From Klebsiella michiganensis (GTDB lineage: Bacteria; Pseudomonadota; Gammaproteobacteria; Enterobacterales; Enterobacteriaceae), in the NCBI RefSeq assembly GCF_002925905.1, contig NZ_PRDB01000007.1:124001-188000 (forward strand): a stretch of DNA of 64,000 bases. Reading direction: 5' to 3'. Position numbers and translations under genes: made by a program. How positions within the stretch are numbered: position 1 is the first letter of the stretch; every line of letters begins with the position of its first letter. Shown piece after piece: positions 45,092-52,693 of the stretch. Under the pieces are notes generated by a model. That model made no database searches and was not told where the DNA came from. It saw nothing but the letters and a program-made list of their open reading frames with translations.

Positions 45092-45176
45092 GATGTCATT
45101 CCTGTTGCAGAGAATCGAGGCCCTGAGTATTTCGCAAAGCCGCGCGCCGGTATTGAACAAAATTGCACAGCGTCGG

Positions 45177-45998
45177 CTAGCGGCTCGCCTGATAGCTGCC
45201 TGGGGTCATGGCGAACTGCCTTTGAAACGCGCGGGTCAGATGGCTTTGATCGGCAAAGCCGGCCATGAAGGCGGTATCGGCGGGGGAGTGACCTTCGGCG
45301 AGCAGGCGGCGCGCCAGGCGCAGGCGGGCCTGTACCAGATAAGCGTGCGGCGTGATGCCGGTTTCGCGAGCGAAGCCGCGGATCAGCTGAAAGCGGCTGA
45401 GACCGCAGAGGGTAGCAAGCTCCTCGAGAGAGATTTTCTCTTCGGGGGCATCATCGAGATATTGCCTGGCCAGCGCGATGGAGGGGGTACCGCTTTTATC
45501 AGGCCGCCGTGCGCAGAGATGGTATCGGCTCACCCGCATCAGGCAGAGCAGTAGCGCCTCTTCTACGGCGGTATTCTCGGGGGCGCTGGCGACAATCTCG
45601 CTAAACAGCCGCAGCATCAGTCCGCGCAGCTGCGGGTCCTCGACCACCGGGCGCAGGAGAATATCTTCGGCCTTTATCGCCCCCTGAAATTCAGCGGCAA
45701 CCCGCTCGGGATCGAGATAGATCATCTGCCAGCTGCGCGGGCCATTCAGCGGGATACCGTCGTGCATCTCCCCCGGATTAACCATAATGATATTTCCGGC
45801 GGCGGCCTCAATTTTGCCCAGATGGCTCCACGAACGCTGCGCGCCCTGAGTGAAAATCCCGATGCCGAACTGGTCGTGGGAATGGCGCGGAAAACTCTGT
45901 TCCGTGACTAACGACATGGCTTCCAGTCCCGGCATGGCGAGCCGGTGCTGCTGAACGTTATGAAGGCAAGTTTTCAACGGTTTCTCCTGCCGGGGCAT
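45177..45998 (-). CDS. AraC-family transcriptional regulator
   Basis: A 273-residue regulator: an N-terminal cupin-like sensor domain (FPRHSHDQFGIGIFTQGAQRSW) and a C-terminal AraC double helix-turn-helix (about 165-270: LATLCGLSRFQLIRGFARETGITPHAYLVQARL and AFMAGFADQSHLTRAFQRQF). It lies upstream of the LysE-type exporter on the same strand and is the likely regulator of it. The 46000-46130 gap to the divergent LysR gene shows nothing distinctive. Confidence 0.87.
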   Translation of the reverse strand: MPRQEKPLKTCLHNVQQHRLAMPGLEAMSLVTEQSFPRHSHDQFGIGIFTQGAQRSWSHLGKIEAAAGNIIMVNPGEMHDGIPLNGPRSWQMIYLDPERVAAEFQGAIKAEDILLRPVVEDPQLRGLMLRLFSEIVASAPENTAVEEALLLCLMRVSRYHLCARRPDKSGTPSIALARQYLDDAPEEKISLEELATLCGLSRFQLIRGFARETGITPHAYLVQARLRLARRLLAEGHSPADTAFMAGFADQSHLTRAFQRQFAMTPGSYQASR

Positions 45999-46133
45999 AG
46001 CATGAGTGTAGCCTCAGGCACGCGGGACGAGCAACGATCGACCGGTGCTTGAATTTCATCAACGCAGAACATAACATTTAGCTAACATTTTGCCTGCTGC
46101 GCTGCCAGCAGATTGCGCAAACAGTGGATGATA

Positions 46134-47039
46134 ATGGATATTAAACAGCTTAAGTACCTGATTGCGCTCGACAGAACACGACATTTCGGCCAGGCCGCGG
46201 CGGCCTGCCATATCACCCAGCCCACGCTATCGATGCGTATCCGCAATCTTGAAGAAGAACTTAATCTGACGCTGATTCAGCGCGGGCAGCGGTTTGAAGG
46301 GTTTACCCCAGAGGGCGAGCGTATTCTGGCCTGGGCGCGAGCGCTGCTGGCGGCGCACGACGGGCTGGAGGCGGAGGCGGCTATCTGTCGCGGGCAGATG
46401 GTCGGCCAGCTAAGAGTCGGGATGGTGCCTTTAGCCAGCCTGAATCCGATGCAGCTGATTAAGCCGCTGGCGGATAAATACCCGGAGCTGCAGTTCAGTC
46501 TGCTGTCCATGACCTCGGAACAGATTATCGACGGCGTTAGCCGCAACCAGCTGGATCTGGGGATCTGCTATCTGCACCACGTCGATAGCCAACTGTTCAA
46601 CGTGGTCTGGCTGCCGAATACCCGCATGGGGCTGCTGCACGATAGGCGTCATTATCAGTTTGCCGACGCGACGCCTGAGTGGGATACCCTGGCCGCGCTG
46701 CCGCTGGGCTTTCTGACCAAGGGCATGTACTACCGTGAATCGATTGAGATGAGCTTTAAGGCCAAGGGGCTGGCGCCAAAATACGTTTTTGAAAGCGACT
46801 CCACGTTTCAGATCATCCAGGCGGTGCAGGCCGGGATCTGCTGCGCGATTATGCCGCTGAACAACGGCCTCGAAGCGCTAAGCGATAATCTGGAAATCAG
46901 GCCGATCCCCGAGACGGAGGTCGACTCGATGCTGGCGCTGATCATGCGCAACAAAGAGCCGGTGTCGTCGCTGGCGGAAAAATGCTTCGCCGATGCGCAG
47001 GTGATTTTTAGCGAACGCCAGTCGGCTGACGGCGCTTAG
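46134..47039 (+). CDS. LysR-family transcriptional regulator
   Basis: A 301-residue LysR protein beginning MDIKQLKYLIALDRTRHFGQAAAACHITQPTLSMRIRNLE, with the helix-turn-helix at about 15-55. The effector domain follows (GQLRVGMVPLASLNPMQLIKPL). The N-terminal text is of the group near CynR/formate-related LysR regulators, but I cannot assign a target. Start at 46134 fits the family; the two earlier Met codons add residues not expected. It is convergent with the broken LysR gene, overlapping it by four bases. Confidence 0.83.
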   Translation: MDIKQLKYLIALDRTRHFGQAAAACHITQPTLSMRIRNLEEELNLTLIQRGQRFEGFTPEGERILAWARALLAAHDGLEAEAAICRGQMVGQLRVGMVPLASLNPMQLIKPLADKYPELQFSLLSMTSEQIIDGVSRNQLDLGICYLHHVDSQLFNVVWLPNTRMGLLHDRRHYQFADATPEWDTLAALPLGFLTKGMYYRESIEMSFKAKGLAPKYVFESDSTFQIIQAVQAGICCAIMPLNNGLEALSDNLEIRPIPETEVDSMLALIMRNKEPVSSLAEKCFADAQVIFSERQSADGA

Positions 47040-47935
47040 CTGGCCATCTGCGACTGGATAAATTCAAGCCAGACGCGCGTTCTGGCGGGCATAAAGTGGC
47101 GCTCCCGATAGAGGGCGGAGAGCTGTAACGGCGCCGGCGGCAGCTCCAGCGTGACTTCCTGGAGTTCACCGCGATCGATAAACGGGCGGCAGGGTTTCTC
47201 CCCCAGAATAGCGAAGCCAACGCCGGCAAGCGCGGCATGCAGCGCCATTTCGCCGCTGTTGACGCGATAGTGCACGTTGACGTTAACCTTTTTAAAGCTA
47301 CCGTCCGCCGCGGCAAATTGCCAGGCTTGCCCCGCGAGGGCGCTGACGGTGGTAATGCAGGGCTGCGCGGTTAATTGCTCGCTGTGTGTCGGCATACCCG
47401 TTCTGGCAATCAGCTGCGGAGAAGCAACCACGCAGCAGGGAAACGAAAAGAGCGGGCGCGCAATGACGCTGGCGTCTTCCATTTTGCCGCGGGTGATAAT
47501 CACCGCAATATCCACATCCTCTTTTAACACCTCCATTCCCGCCAGATTCGTGGTACAGCTGACGATTATTTTTGGGTAGCGCATGGCAAATTGCGCCATC
47601 AGCGGCGCAAACAGCTAGGGGCCAATTTCGTTCGGAAGACACAGGCGTAGCGGCCCTTCGGGTTCGGCCTGCTGCTGCGTCAGTTCAGCTTCCGTAGCGG
47701 CAAGTTGCTCCAGCACCGGGCGCATACTGGCGAGCAGCGTCTGACCGGCAGGGGTCAGCTTCATGTGCCGGGTACTGCGCTGTATCAGGCGCAGCTGAAG
47801 GCTCTCCTCAAGCTGCGAAATCTGTCGGCTCACGTTCGATGAGGGCATCTGCAGCGCTTTTGCTCCGGCGCGAAAGGAGCCATTTTCCGCCACGGTGACG
47901 AAGACCCGCAGGGCGTTGAGATCCAATTTTTTCAC
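47036..47935 (-). pseudogene. LysR-family regulator interrupted by an in-frame amber codon
   Basis: A complete LysR gene of 300 codons except for one TAG at 47615-47617 (codon 107). The first part (106 codons) has the winged helix (SFRAGAKALQMPSSNVSRQISQLEESLQLRL) and the start of the effector domain, ending LRLCLPNEIGP. In the same frame, reading resumes LFAPLMAQFAMRYPKIIV and runs to the natural end. A tryptophan or glutamine at that place would restore it with a one-base change. No frameshift or deletion. It is divergent from an MFS gene and has an ATTATC-N8-GATAAT dyad just upstream. The gene is probably inactive unless the amber is suppressed or the base is a sequencing error. Confidence 0.88.
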
Positions 47936-47940
47936 TCTCG

Positions 47941-47960
47941 ATTATCCCGATTTTGATAAT
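47941..47960. promoter_or_regulatory. LysR-type dyad in the divergent LysR-MFS gap
   Basis: ATTATC-CCGATTTT-GATAAT has perfect 6-bp arms and satisfies the T-N11-A form of LysR boxes. It lies 5 bp upstream of the LysR start and 80 bp before the MFS start. Confidence 0.5.
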
Positions 47961-48039
47961 TAACAACGTCATTTTTACCGTCTTATGCCCGGTTTTGCCA
48001 GACGCTAGACTCTCCGCATTACATAGTCAGGAGTCTTAC

Positions 48040-49203
48040 ATGCCCGGATATCTGGTACGAATAACGTTGATCGTGGCCTTTGTTCAATTCATCAACGCCC
48101 TTGAATATATGATTTTTAATCCCTTATTTACCTGGATGGCGCCGACGTTTCAGGTGCCGGTAAGCCAGGCGGGTTACGTCACCGGCGTTTATACGCTGGC
48201 TTCCGTCATTGCTGGGGTAAGCGTCTGGCGATGGGTCGGTAACGTTAAACCGCGGCGCTTTTTGCTCTGCAATATGGCCCTGTTGGGGGGATTAACGATG
48301 ATGACGCTGACCACCACCCGTTTTGACGGATTGTTGTTCTGGCGTTTTCTTGCCGGTCTGGTTGGCGGGACCACAATGGGCGTGGGCAGCAGCCTGTTAG
48401 TCAACATTATGCCGCCGCATCTGCGCCCGCGGGCATTGGCCTCCACGATTGCCGCATTCTCGCTGGTCAGTATTGTCGGTATGCCGACGATGCTATTTCT
48501 CAGTGCAAAAATCGGCTGGCAGATAGCCCCCGCGACGATCGGCGGACTCTGCTTAATCGCGTTACCGCTGATACAACTGGCGCTGCCGGAGCAACCCATC
48601 GAGGCGAGCCGTCAGGCGGGTTTGCGCTGGTCGTCATCGGTGCTGTTTTACGCCTCCGGCAACGCGCTCGCGCAGTTCAGTCCGATGTTAATCATTCCGC
48701 TGCTGGTACCGTTACTGACGGTGAAAATGGGGGCCAGCGGCGATGAATTGCCGTGGCTCTTTTTCGGCGGAGGCGTGGCCGGACTATGCGCAACTAAACT
48801 CACCGGCAAGCTATGCCAGCATTACAGCGGCTACCGCATCAGCCTGCTGGCCAGTCTGCTGTTTATACTGAGCCTGAGCATCGCTTTTACCTGCAACCGC
48901 GGCGGCGCACTGTTTATGGTGCTGTTTCTGGCCGCCGCCTACTGTCGTCTGGTGGCCTCATCGGCTGTGGCAATGCGTTTTCCAGCGGATAGCGCCAGGT
49001 CCGGGTTTACGCTTTTACAGAATACCCTGATGTCATTAAGTACGGCAGCGGCCTTTCTGCTTTCGTCGTGGGTGCTCTCGGTTGACGGCAACGGCGAGCG
49101 GGCGATGCAGGGGATATTGCTGCTCTGCGCCCTGAGCGCATTGCCGCTGCCGTGGCTGCTGCGGGTTCAGGAGAAAAGATTAGCCACGCGCGCCGCCGGC
49201 TAA
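48040..49203 (+). CDS. MFS transporter
   Basis: A 387-residue, 12-helix major facilitator starting MPGYLVRITLIVAFVQFINALEYMIFNPLFTWMAP. Segments such as RFLAGLVGGTTMGVGSSLLVNIMPPHLRPRA resemble the drug exporter (DHA1) branch. The ATG at 48040 has CAGGAGT 7 bases upstream. It is divergent from the broken LysR gene, which may once have controlled it, so its expression may now be constitutive or absent. Substrate unknown. Confidence 0.83.
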   Translation: MPGYLVRITLIVAFVQFINALEYMIFNPLFTWMAPTFQVPVSQAGYVTGVYTLASVIAGVSVWRWVGNVKPRRFLLCNMALLGGLTMMTLTTTRFDGLLFWRFLAGLVGGTTMGVGSSLLVNIMPPHLRPRALASTIAAFSLVSIVGMPTMLFLSAKIGWQIAPATIGGLCLIALPLIQLALPEQPIEASRQAGLRWSSSVLFYASGNALAQFSPMLIIPLLVPLLTVKMGASGDELPWLFFGGGVAGLCATKLTGKLCQHYSGYRISLLASLLFILSLSIAFTCNRGGALFMVLFLAAAYCRLVASSAVAMRFPADSARSGFTLLQNTLMSLSTAAAFLLSSWVLSVDGNGERAMQGILLLCALSALPLPWLLRVQEKRLATRAAG

Positions 49204-49220
49204 CCCGGCGGCGGCTACCA

Positions 49221-50630
49221 TCAAATATTCTCCAGGCTGATCCCGCGAGTTTTCGGACCAAAGATGCCCACCGACAGCATCACCATCAGCATGCTGGCGA
49301 CGATAAAGCTAATCACGCCTGGGGTACCGGCGTATTGCAAAATAATGCCGATCAAAATGCTGGTGATCGCCGTCGACAGCCGGCTAAAGGAGTAGCAGAA
49401 GCCGACCGCCCGCGCGCGAATGTGGGTCGGGAAAACTTCGGCCTGGTAGGCGTGATAGCTAATGGTCAGCCAGGCGTTTGACCAGGTGATCATAAACCCA
49501 CAGATCACCAGCAGCACCGGGCTGTTCTGCAGGGCAAACAGGGTGCCAAACACCACCGTCATCAGCGCGGAAAGCACAATTTGCCATTTGTTTTCAAAAC
49601 GATGAACGAAGCGGGTGCAGAACAGACAGCCAATCGGATAGGCGAGGGTAATAAAGAACGCATACAGCAGGCTGTGGGTGATGCTCGCCCCCTGGCCGGA
49701 AAGCAGGGCCGGTAGCCAGTTGCCGAAGCCAAAGAAGCCGATGGCCTGGAAGAAGTTCATTACCATCAGCATGATCGTACGTTTGCGGTACTGCGGCGCC
49801 CAGATCGCTTTAAAGCTTCCCAGCCTGCGCGGGTTATCCTGCCTCTCAACCTGGTGGCGTGGCGAGGGAGAAACGCCGCAGCGCTGTTCCATTTCGCACA
49901 TCACCTTATGGGCTTCCTCGTGGCGGCCTTTTTCATCCAGCCAGCGCGCCGACTCCGGCAGCTTCTTGCGGATAACCCAGATAATCAGCGAACAGAGCGC
50001 GCCGAAGATGATCACCCAGCGCCAGCCGGTCAGGCCGAAAAGGGTAATCGGCACCAGCAGCCACGACATCAGCGCCACGGCGGGAACCGATAAAAACTGA
50101 ATAAAGAAGGCGAAAGCGAAGGCTTTATTGCGCAGATGCGTCGGCACCCATTCGCTTAAATAGGTGTCGATGGTCACCAGCTCAATGCCGAGACCGACGC
50201 CGACCAGAAAGCGGCAGAAGATAACCCCTTCAGCGCTGCTTTGCAGGGCCATCATCAGCGAAAATACGCCGTACCAGGCGAGGGCAAACATAAACGTCAG
50301 GCGGCGGCCCAGCTTATCCGCCAGCGGCGCAAGCAGGCTGGCGCCAATAAACAGCCCCATAAAGGTGGACGACGCGAAGGCGGCCTGGTCGGAGATACCG
50401 AAGATACCCTGCTCGCCGGTATGGAAAATATCCTCTGCCAGCAGCCCGGTGCTGATATAGCCGGTCTGAAAAAGATCGTACAGCTCGAAGAAGCCGCCCA
50501 GCGCCAGGAGGGTGATAAAAGACCACAGGCCAACGGAGGCGGGGAGCGCATCGATGCGAGCGGTCAGGCTGGAGTGGGGATGTCCTGGGGAGGCGAACGC
50601 GGCGTCGCCCAGAACCTGGGTGGTAGACAT
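49221..50630 (-). CDS. MFS metabolite:proton symporter
   Basis: A 469-residue major facilitator of the sugar/organic-acid symporter type. The motif LADKLGRRLTFMF between helices 2 and 3 and LPESARWLDEKGRHEEAHKVM after helix 6 are typical of the sugar porter and aromatic acid porter families. The N-terminal 35 residues are polar. It resembles the YdjE-like group. It stands alone: no catabolic gene adjoins it. The upstream gap 50631-50917 contains AT-rich sequence and a GGCCCG/CGGGCC hairpin at 50792-50817; I see no gene there. Confidence 0.82.
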   Translation of the reverse strand: MSTTQVLGDAAFASPGHPHSSLTARIDALPASVGLWSFITLLALGGFFELYDLFQTGYISTGLLAEDIFHTGEQGIFGISDQAAFASSTFMGLFIGASLLAPLADKLGRRLTFMFALAWYGVFSLMMALQSSAEGVIFCRFLVGVGLGIELVTIDTYLSEWVPTHLRNKAFAFAFFIQFLSVPAVALMSWLLVPITLFGLTGWRWVIIFGALCSLIIWVIRKKLPESARWLDEKGRHEEAHKVMCEMEQRCGVSPSPRHQVERQDNPRRLGSFKAIWAPQYRKRTIMLMVMNFFQAIGFFGFGNWLPALLSGQGASITHSLLYAFFITLAYPIGCLFCTRFVHRFENKWQIVLSALMTVVFGTLFALQNSPVLLVICGFMITWSNAWLTISYHAYQAEVFPTHIRARAVGFCYSFSRLSTAITSILIGIILQYAGTPGVISFIVASMLMVMLSVGIFGPKTRGISLENI

Positions 50631-50917
50631 ATTATTATTTTCCTCAGATAAAATGTTTGCCTGCTAATGTTATTTGATTGTTAATGGTTTTAAATTTTTA
50701 ATCGCATCGGGGGAGAGAGATTTGCAGAATAAAATAATGCCAATGTGGTTTGGCTGGCGTTGTGTGCTGGTTTTCGCCTGTGGCCCGGCCGCAGAGTGAA
50801 GGAATTCACCATCGGGCCGCCAAGTTTGACCTGAAATAAATTTAAGATAACGAGAGATTGTTGCGCTCAGGTTATTCACCTACATTCAAAGCGAGTACTC
50901 CCACTCAGGAAAAAATC

Positions 50918-51430
50918 ATGTCCAGTAAGAAAGTCCTACAGGCAGCGCTGGCCGCGGCGCTTTCGCTGTCAATGATGGCCACGCCGGTTTTCGCCAACCC
51001 GGGTAATGGCAACGGCGGCGGTAATCATGGTAATAGCGGTAACCATGGCAATAACGGTAACAACGGCAATAGCGGTAAAAACAACGTTGATAAGGGCAAC
51101 CAGGGTCATAAAGAAGGAAATCCGGGGCAGAGAAAAAACTACGGCAAACCCGATCATGTCTCCGCTGATATCAGCTTCTCCAGAGCGCGTTCGCTGGCGG
51201 TAAACTACGGTTTAACCGGCTATCAGTCGCTGCCGCCGGGAATCGCCAAAAATCTGGCTCGCGGTAAACCCTTACCTCCGGGGATTGCAAAAAAAGCGGT
51301 TCCGGCATCGATGCTCAACGAACTGCCTTACTATCCTGGCTATGAATGGCGCGTGGTGGGCCAGGATTTAGTGCTGATCGCGCTGAGTACGGCGATCGTG
51401 ACGTCGATAATTAATGGCGTCTTTGACTAG
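50918..51430 (+). CDS. cigR: CigR-family anti-virulence regulator (RcnB-like fold)
   Basis: A 170-residue exported protein with a signal peptide at 1-27 (LSLSMMATPVFA). A low-complexity Gly/Asn/His/Lys region spans about 28-75. The C-terminal RcnB-like part has the repeated LPPGIAKNLARGKPLPPGIAKK segment and YPGYEWRVVGQDLVLIALST, ending in a short hydrophobic helix. Salmonella CigR, encoded in the SPI-3 mgtCBR region, binds the kinase-like MgtB/VirK-related virulence proteins and restrains virulence; its location beside mgtC here supports the assignment. Start at 50918 with CAGGAAA upstream. Confidence 0.82.
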   Translation: MSSKKVLQAALAAALSLSMMATPVFANPGNGNGGGNHGNSGNHGNNGNNGNSGKNNVDKGNQGHKEGNPGQRKNYGKPDHVSADISFSRARSLAVNYGLTGYQSLPPGIAKNLARGKPLPPGIAKKAVPASMLNELPYYPGYEWRVVGQDLVLIALSTAIVTSIINGVFD

Positions 51431-51433
51431 TGA

Positions 51434-51461
51434 ATTAACCCCGGTTCGCGCCGGGGTTAAT
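51434..51461 (+). terminator. Terminator-like hairpin after cigR
   Basis: ATTAACCCCGG and CCGGGGTTAAT form a perfect 11-bp stem around TTCGCG, three bases past the cigR stop. It separates cigR from the mgt transcript. Confidence 0.7.
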
Positions 51462-51580
51462 CCTGACGGGCAGGCTTAGCGCATTAAGGTCATTCTAAAC
51501 AAATCGTCACTAAAGCGAGATTTTAACTTTACTCAAATAATTGAATGACTATAATGAGCACAAATTCACACAGGAGAAAT

Positions 51581-51622
51581 ATGTTGGACAGTCACCCTTA
51601 CTTAAACATCAAGGCAAGCTGA
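51581..51622 (+). CDS. mgtC leader ORF 1 (13 codons, MgtM-like position)
   Basis: MLDSHPYLNIKAS, with AGGAGAAAT directly upstream. Its last codons (GGCAAGC) form one arm of a stem that competes with the next hairpin, so translation to the end would free the downstream segment. The arrangement copies Salmonella mgtM; the role is inferred. Confidence 0.6.
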   Translation: MLDSHPYLNIKAS

Positions 51623-51661
51623 CGCTATTTTTTCTGCGCTGCTTGCCAACCGGCGGGCAGC
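51613..51661 (+). promoter_or_regulatory. Competing stems in the mgtC leader
   Basis: GGCAAGC (51613-51619) can pair perfectly with GCTTGCC (51641-51647). The same downstream segment, as GCTGCTTGCC (51638-51647), can instead pair over 10 bp with GGCGGGCAGC (51652-51661) across an AACC loop. These are mutually exclusive structures, one arm lying inside leader ORF 1. No long T run follows, so Rho or downstream structure may complete the control. Confidence 0.55.
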
Positions 51662-51727
51662 AATCTCCTCATCCAGACGATTGCATCCCATAAAAAATAA
51701 CGCAGCATGGCTGCGAGGATAATCGTC

Positions 51728-51778
51728 ATGTTCATGTTTAAAAATACATTATTTCCTCCACCGTCAACGCGACGTTAA
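51728..51778 (+). CDS. mgtC leader ORF 2 (16 codons, proline-containing, MgtP-like position)
   Basis: MFMFKNTLFPPPSTRR, with an AGGA sequence 9 bases upstream; the frame is open to an earlier ATG at 51707 without a ribosome site. Three consecutive proline codons (CCT CCA CCG) would stall ribosomes when proline-tRNA or EF-P is limiting, the known theme of proline-sensing leaders ahead of mgt genes. Confidence 0.6.
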   Translation: MFMFKNTLFPPPSTRR

Positions 51779-51842
51779 TCGCCTCTCTGGCGACAATTTG
51801 TCGTGTGCTTAATAAAGCACGTAGTTAATTCTTCCAGCAAAA

Positions 51843-52538
51843 ATGGAGGAAGCTATGTTGATGTTTCCTTATATCGCAAATTTACTCGCCGCGATGCTGT
51901 TGGGCGCGCTGATTGGCGCCGAAAGACAGTGGCGTCAGCGGATGGCTGGCCTGCGCACCAATGCGCTGGTCGCCACCGGCGCGGCGGTTTTTATTCTGAG
52001 CTCTATCTCCACATCGCCGGATAGTCCGGGACGTATTGCCGCGCAGGTGGTTTCCGGAATTGGTTTTCTCGGCGCCGGGGTCATCATGCGGGAAGGCATG
52101 AACGTGCGCGGCCTGAATACCGCGGCAACCCTGTGGTGCTCTGCGGCGATTGGCGTACTGTGTGGCTTAGGCCAGTTCTGGCAAGCGGCGGCGGCAACGC
52201 TGATCATCCTGTGCGCCAATATTCTACTGCGCGAAGCGGCGCAGAGAATTAATCAGATCCCCGGCGCGACAGAAGAAGAAAAATGCTACGTCCTGAATAT
52301 TATCTGTCATAGCGAACATGAAAACGCGATTCGTCAGCTATTGCTTAATATCAGTAAAGATATGACGCTCAGCTTGCAGGGGCTGGTGTCGATAGCAGCA
52401 AAAGAACAAGGACATAAAGAAATCCGCATCGAACTGGTTGGTAATACCGACTCCCGCAAAGCGCGAGATCTTATTATGTCAAGAATTGGCGGTGACGAAA
52501 ACATTACGTCAGTGCGCTGGTGCGTCGAGGGGAGTTAG
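51843..52538 (+). CDS. mgtC: MgtC virulence/magnesium-adaptation membrane protein
   Basis: A 231-residue inner-membrane protein needed for growth in low Mg2+ and in macrophages in Salmonella, where it inhibits the F1Fo ATP synthase. It nearly matches Salmonella MgtC: LNLLAAMLLGALIGAERQWRQRMAGLRTNALVATGA has the form of NLLAAMLLGALIGAERQWR here. Five helices occupy about 1-150, then a soluble C-terminal domain. The annotated-length start (51843) places GGAGG inside codons 1-3, exactly five bases before the internal ATG at 51855 (MLMFPYIANLL), which may be the real start. First gene of mgtC-mgtB-mgtR-mgtU. Confidence 0.95.
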   Translation: MEEAMLMFPYIANLLAAMLLGALIGAERQWRQRMAGLRTNALVATGAAVFILSSISTSPDSPGRIAAQVVSGIGFLGAGVIMREGMNVRGLNTAATLWCSAAIGVLCGLGQFWQAAAATLIILCANILLREAAQRINQIPGATEEEKCYVLNIICHSEHENAIRQLLLNISKDMTLSLQGLVSIAAKEQGHKEIRIELVGNTDSRKARDLIMSRIGGDENITSVRWCVEGS

Positions 52539-52582
52539 CCTCCCTGATATTCTACTCTGGCAATGATTTATCTAAGGAGGGA

Positions 52583-52612
52583 ATGATGGATATTCCCAGG
52601 CAATTAAAGTAA
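52583..52612 (+). CDS. Micro-ORF between mgtC and mgtB
   Basis: MMDIPRQLK then TAA, with an ideal AAGGAGGGA ribosome site. It sits in the 155-bp gap between mgtC and mgtB, 80 bp before the mgtB start. So good a ribosome site on a nine-codon ORF suggests a leader function or translational coupling. Not a known gene to me. Confidence 0.4.
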   Translation: MMDIPRQLK

Positions 52613-52693
52613 TAAGCGTTTAATAACGTAAAAATGAATTATGCATAAGTCAATTATGCAGGGATAACGACGTCTTAAATTTGAGGAATAATC

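Larger units (their letters stand above)
51550..51842 (+). promoter_or_regulatory. mgtC leader region
   Basis: The 412-bp stretch between cigR and mgtC contains a perfect -10 hexamer TATAAT (51550-51555) with a CTTTAC at -35 distance, then nearly 290 bases of untranslated leader. The leader holds two short ORFs and a set of competing stems, listed separately. In Salmonella the mgtCBR leader senses ATP, proline-charged tRNA and Mg2+ through two short ORFs (mgtM, mgtP). A PhoP box (two GTTTA units 11 bp apart) was looked for and not found with confidence. Confidence 0.65.

Noticed and set aside
47036-47599. Independent 187-codon LysR-like gene
   Set aside because: It lacks a DNA-binding domain and continues the frame of the 47615-47935 segment after one TAG; it is the rest of one broken gene.
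51001-51110. Tandem-repeat or CRISPR-like array in the GGTAATGGCAAC-rich stretch
   Set aside because: This is low-complexity Gly/Asn coding sequence inside cigR, with irregular units and no spacers.
51480-51560. PhoP box upstream of the mgtC leader
   Set aside because: TAAAC and TAAAG occur (TCTAAACAAATCG, ACTAAAG) but 15 bp apart rather than 11, so the match is not convincing.
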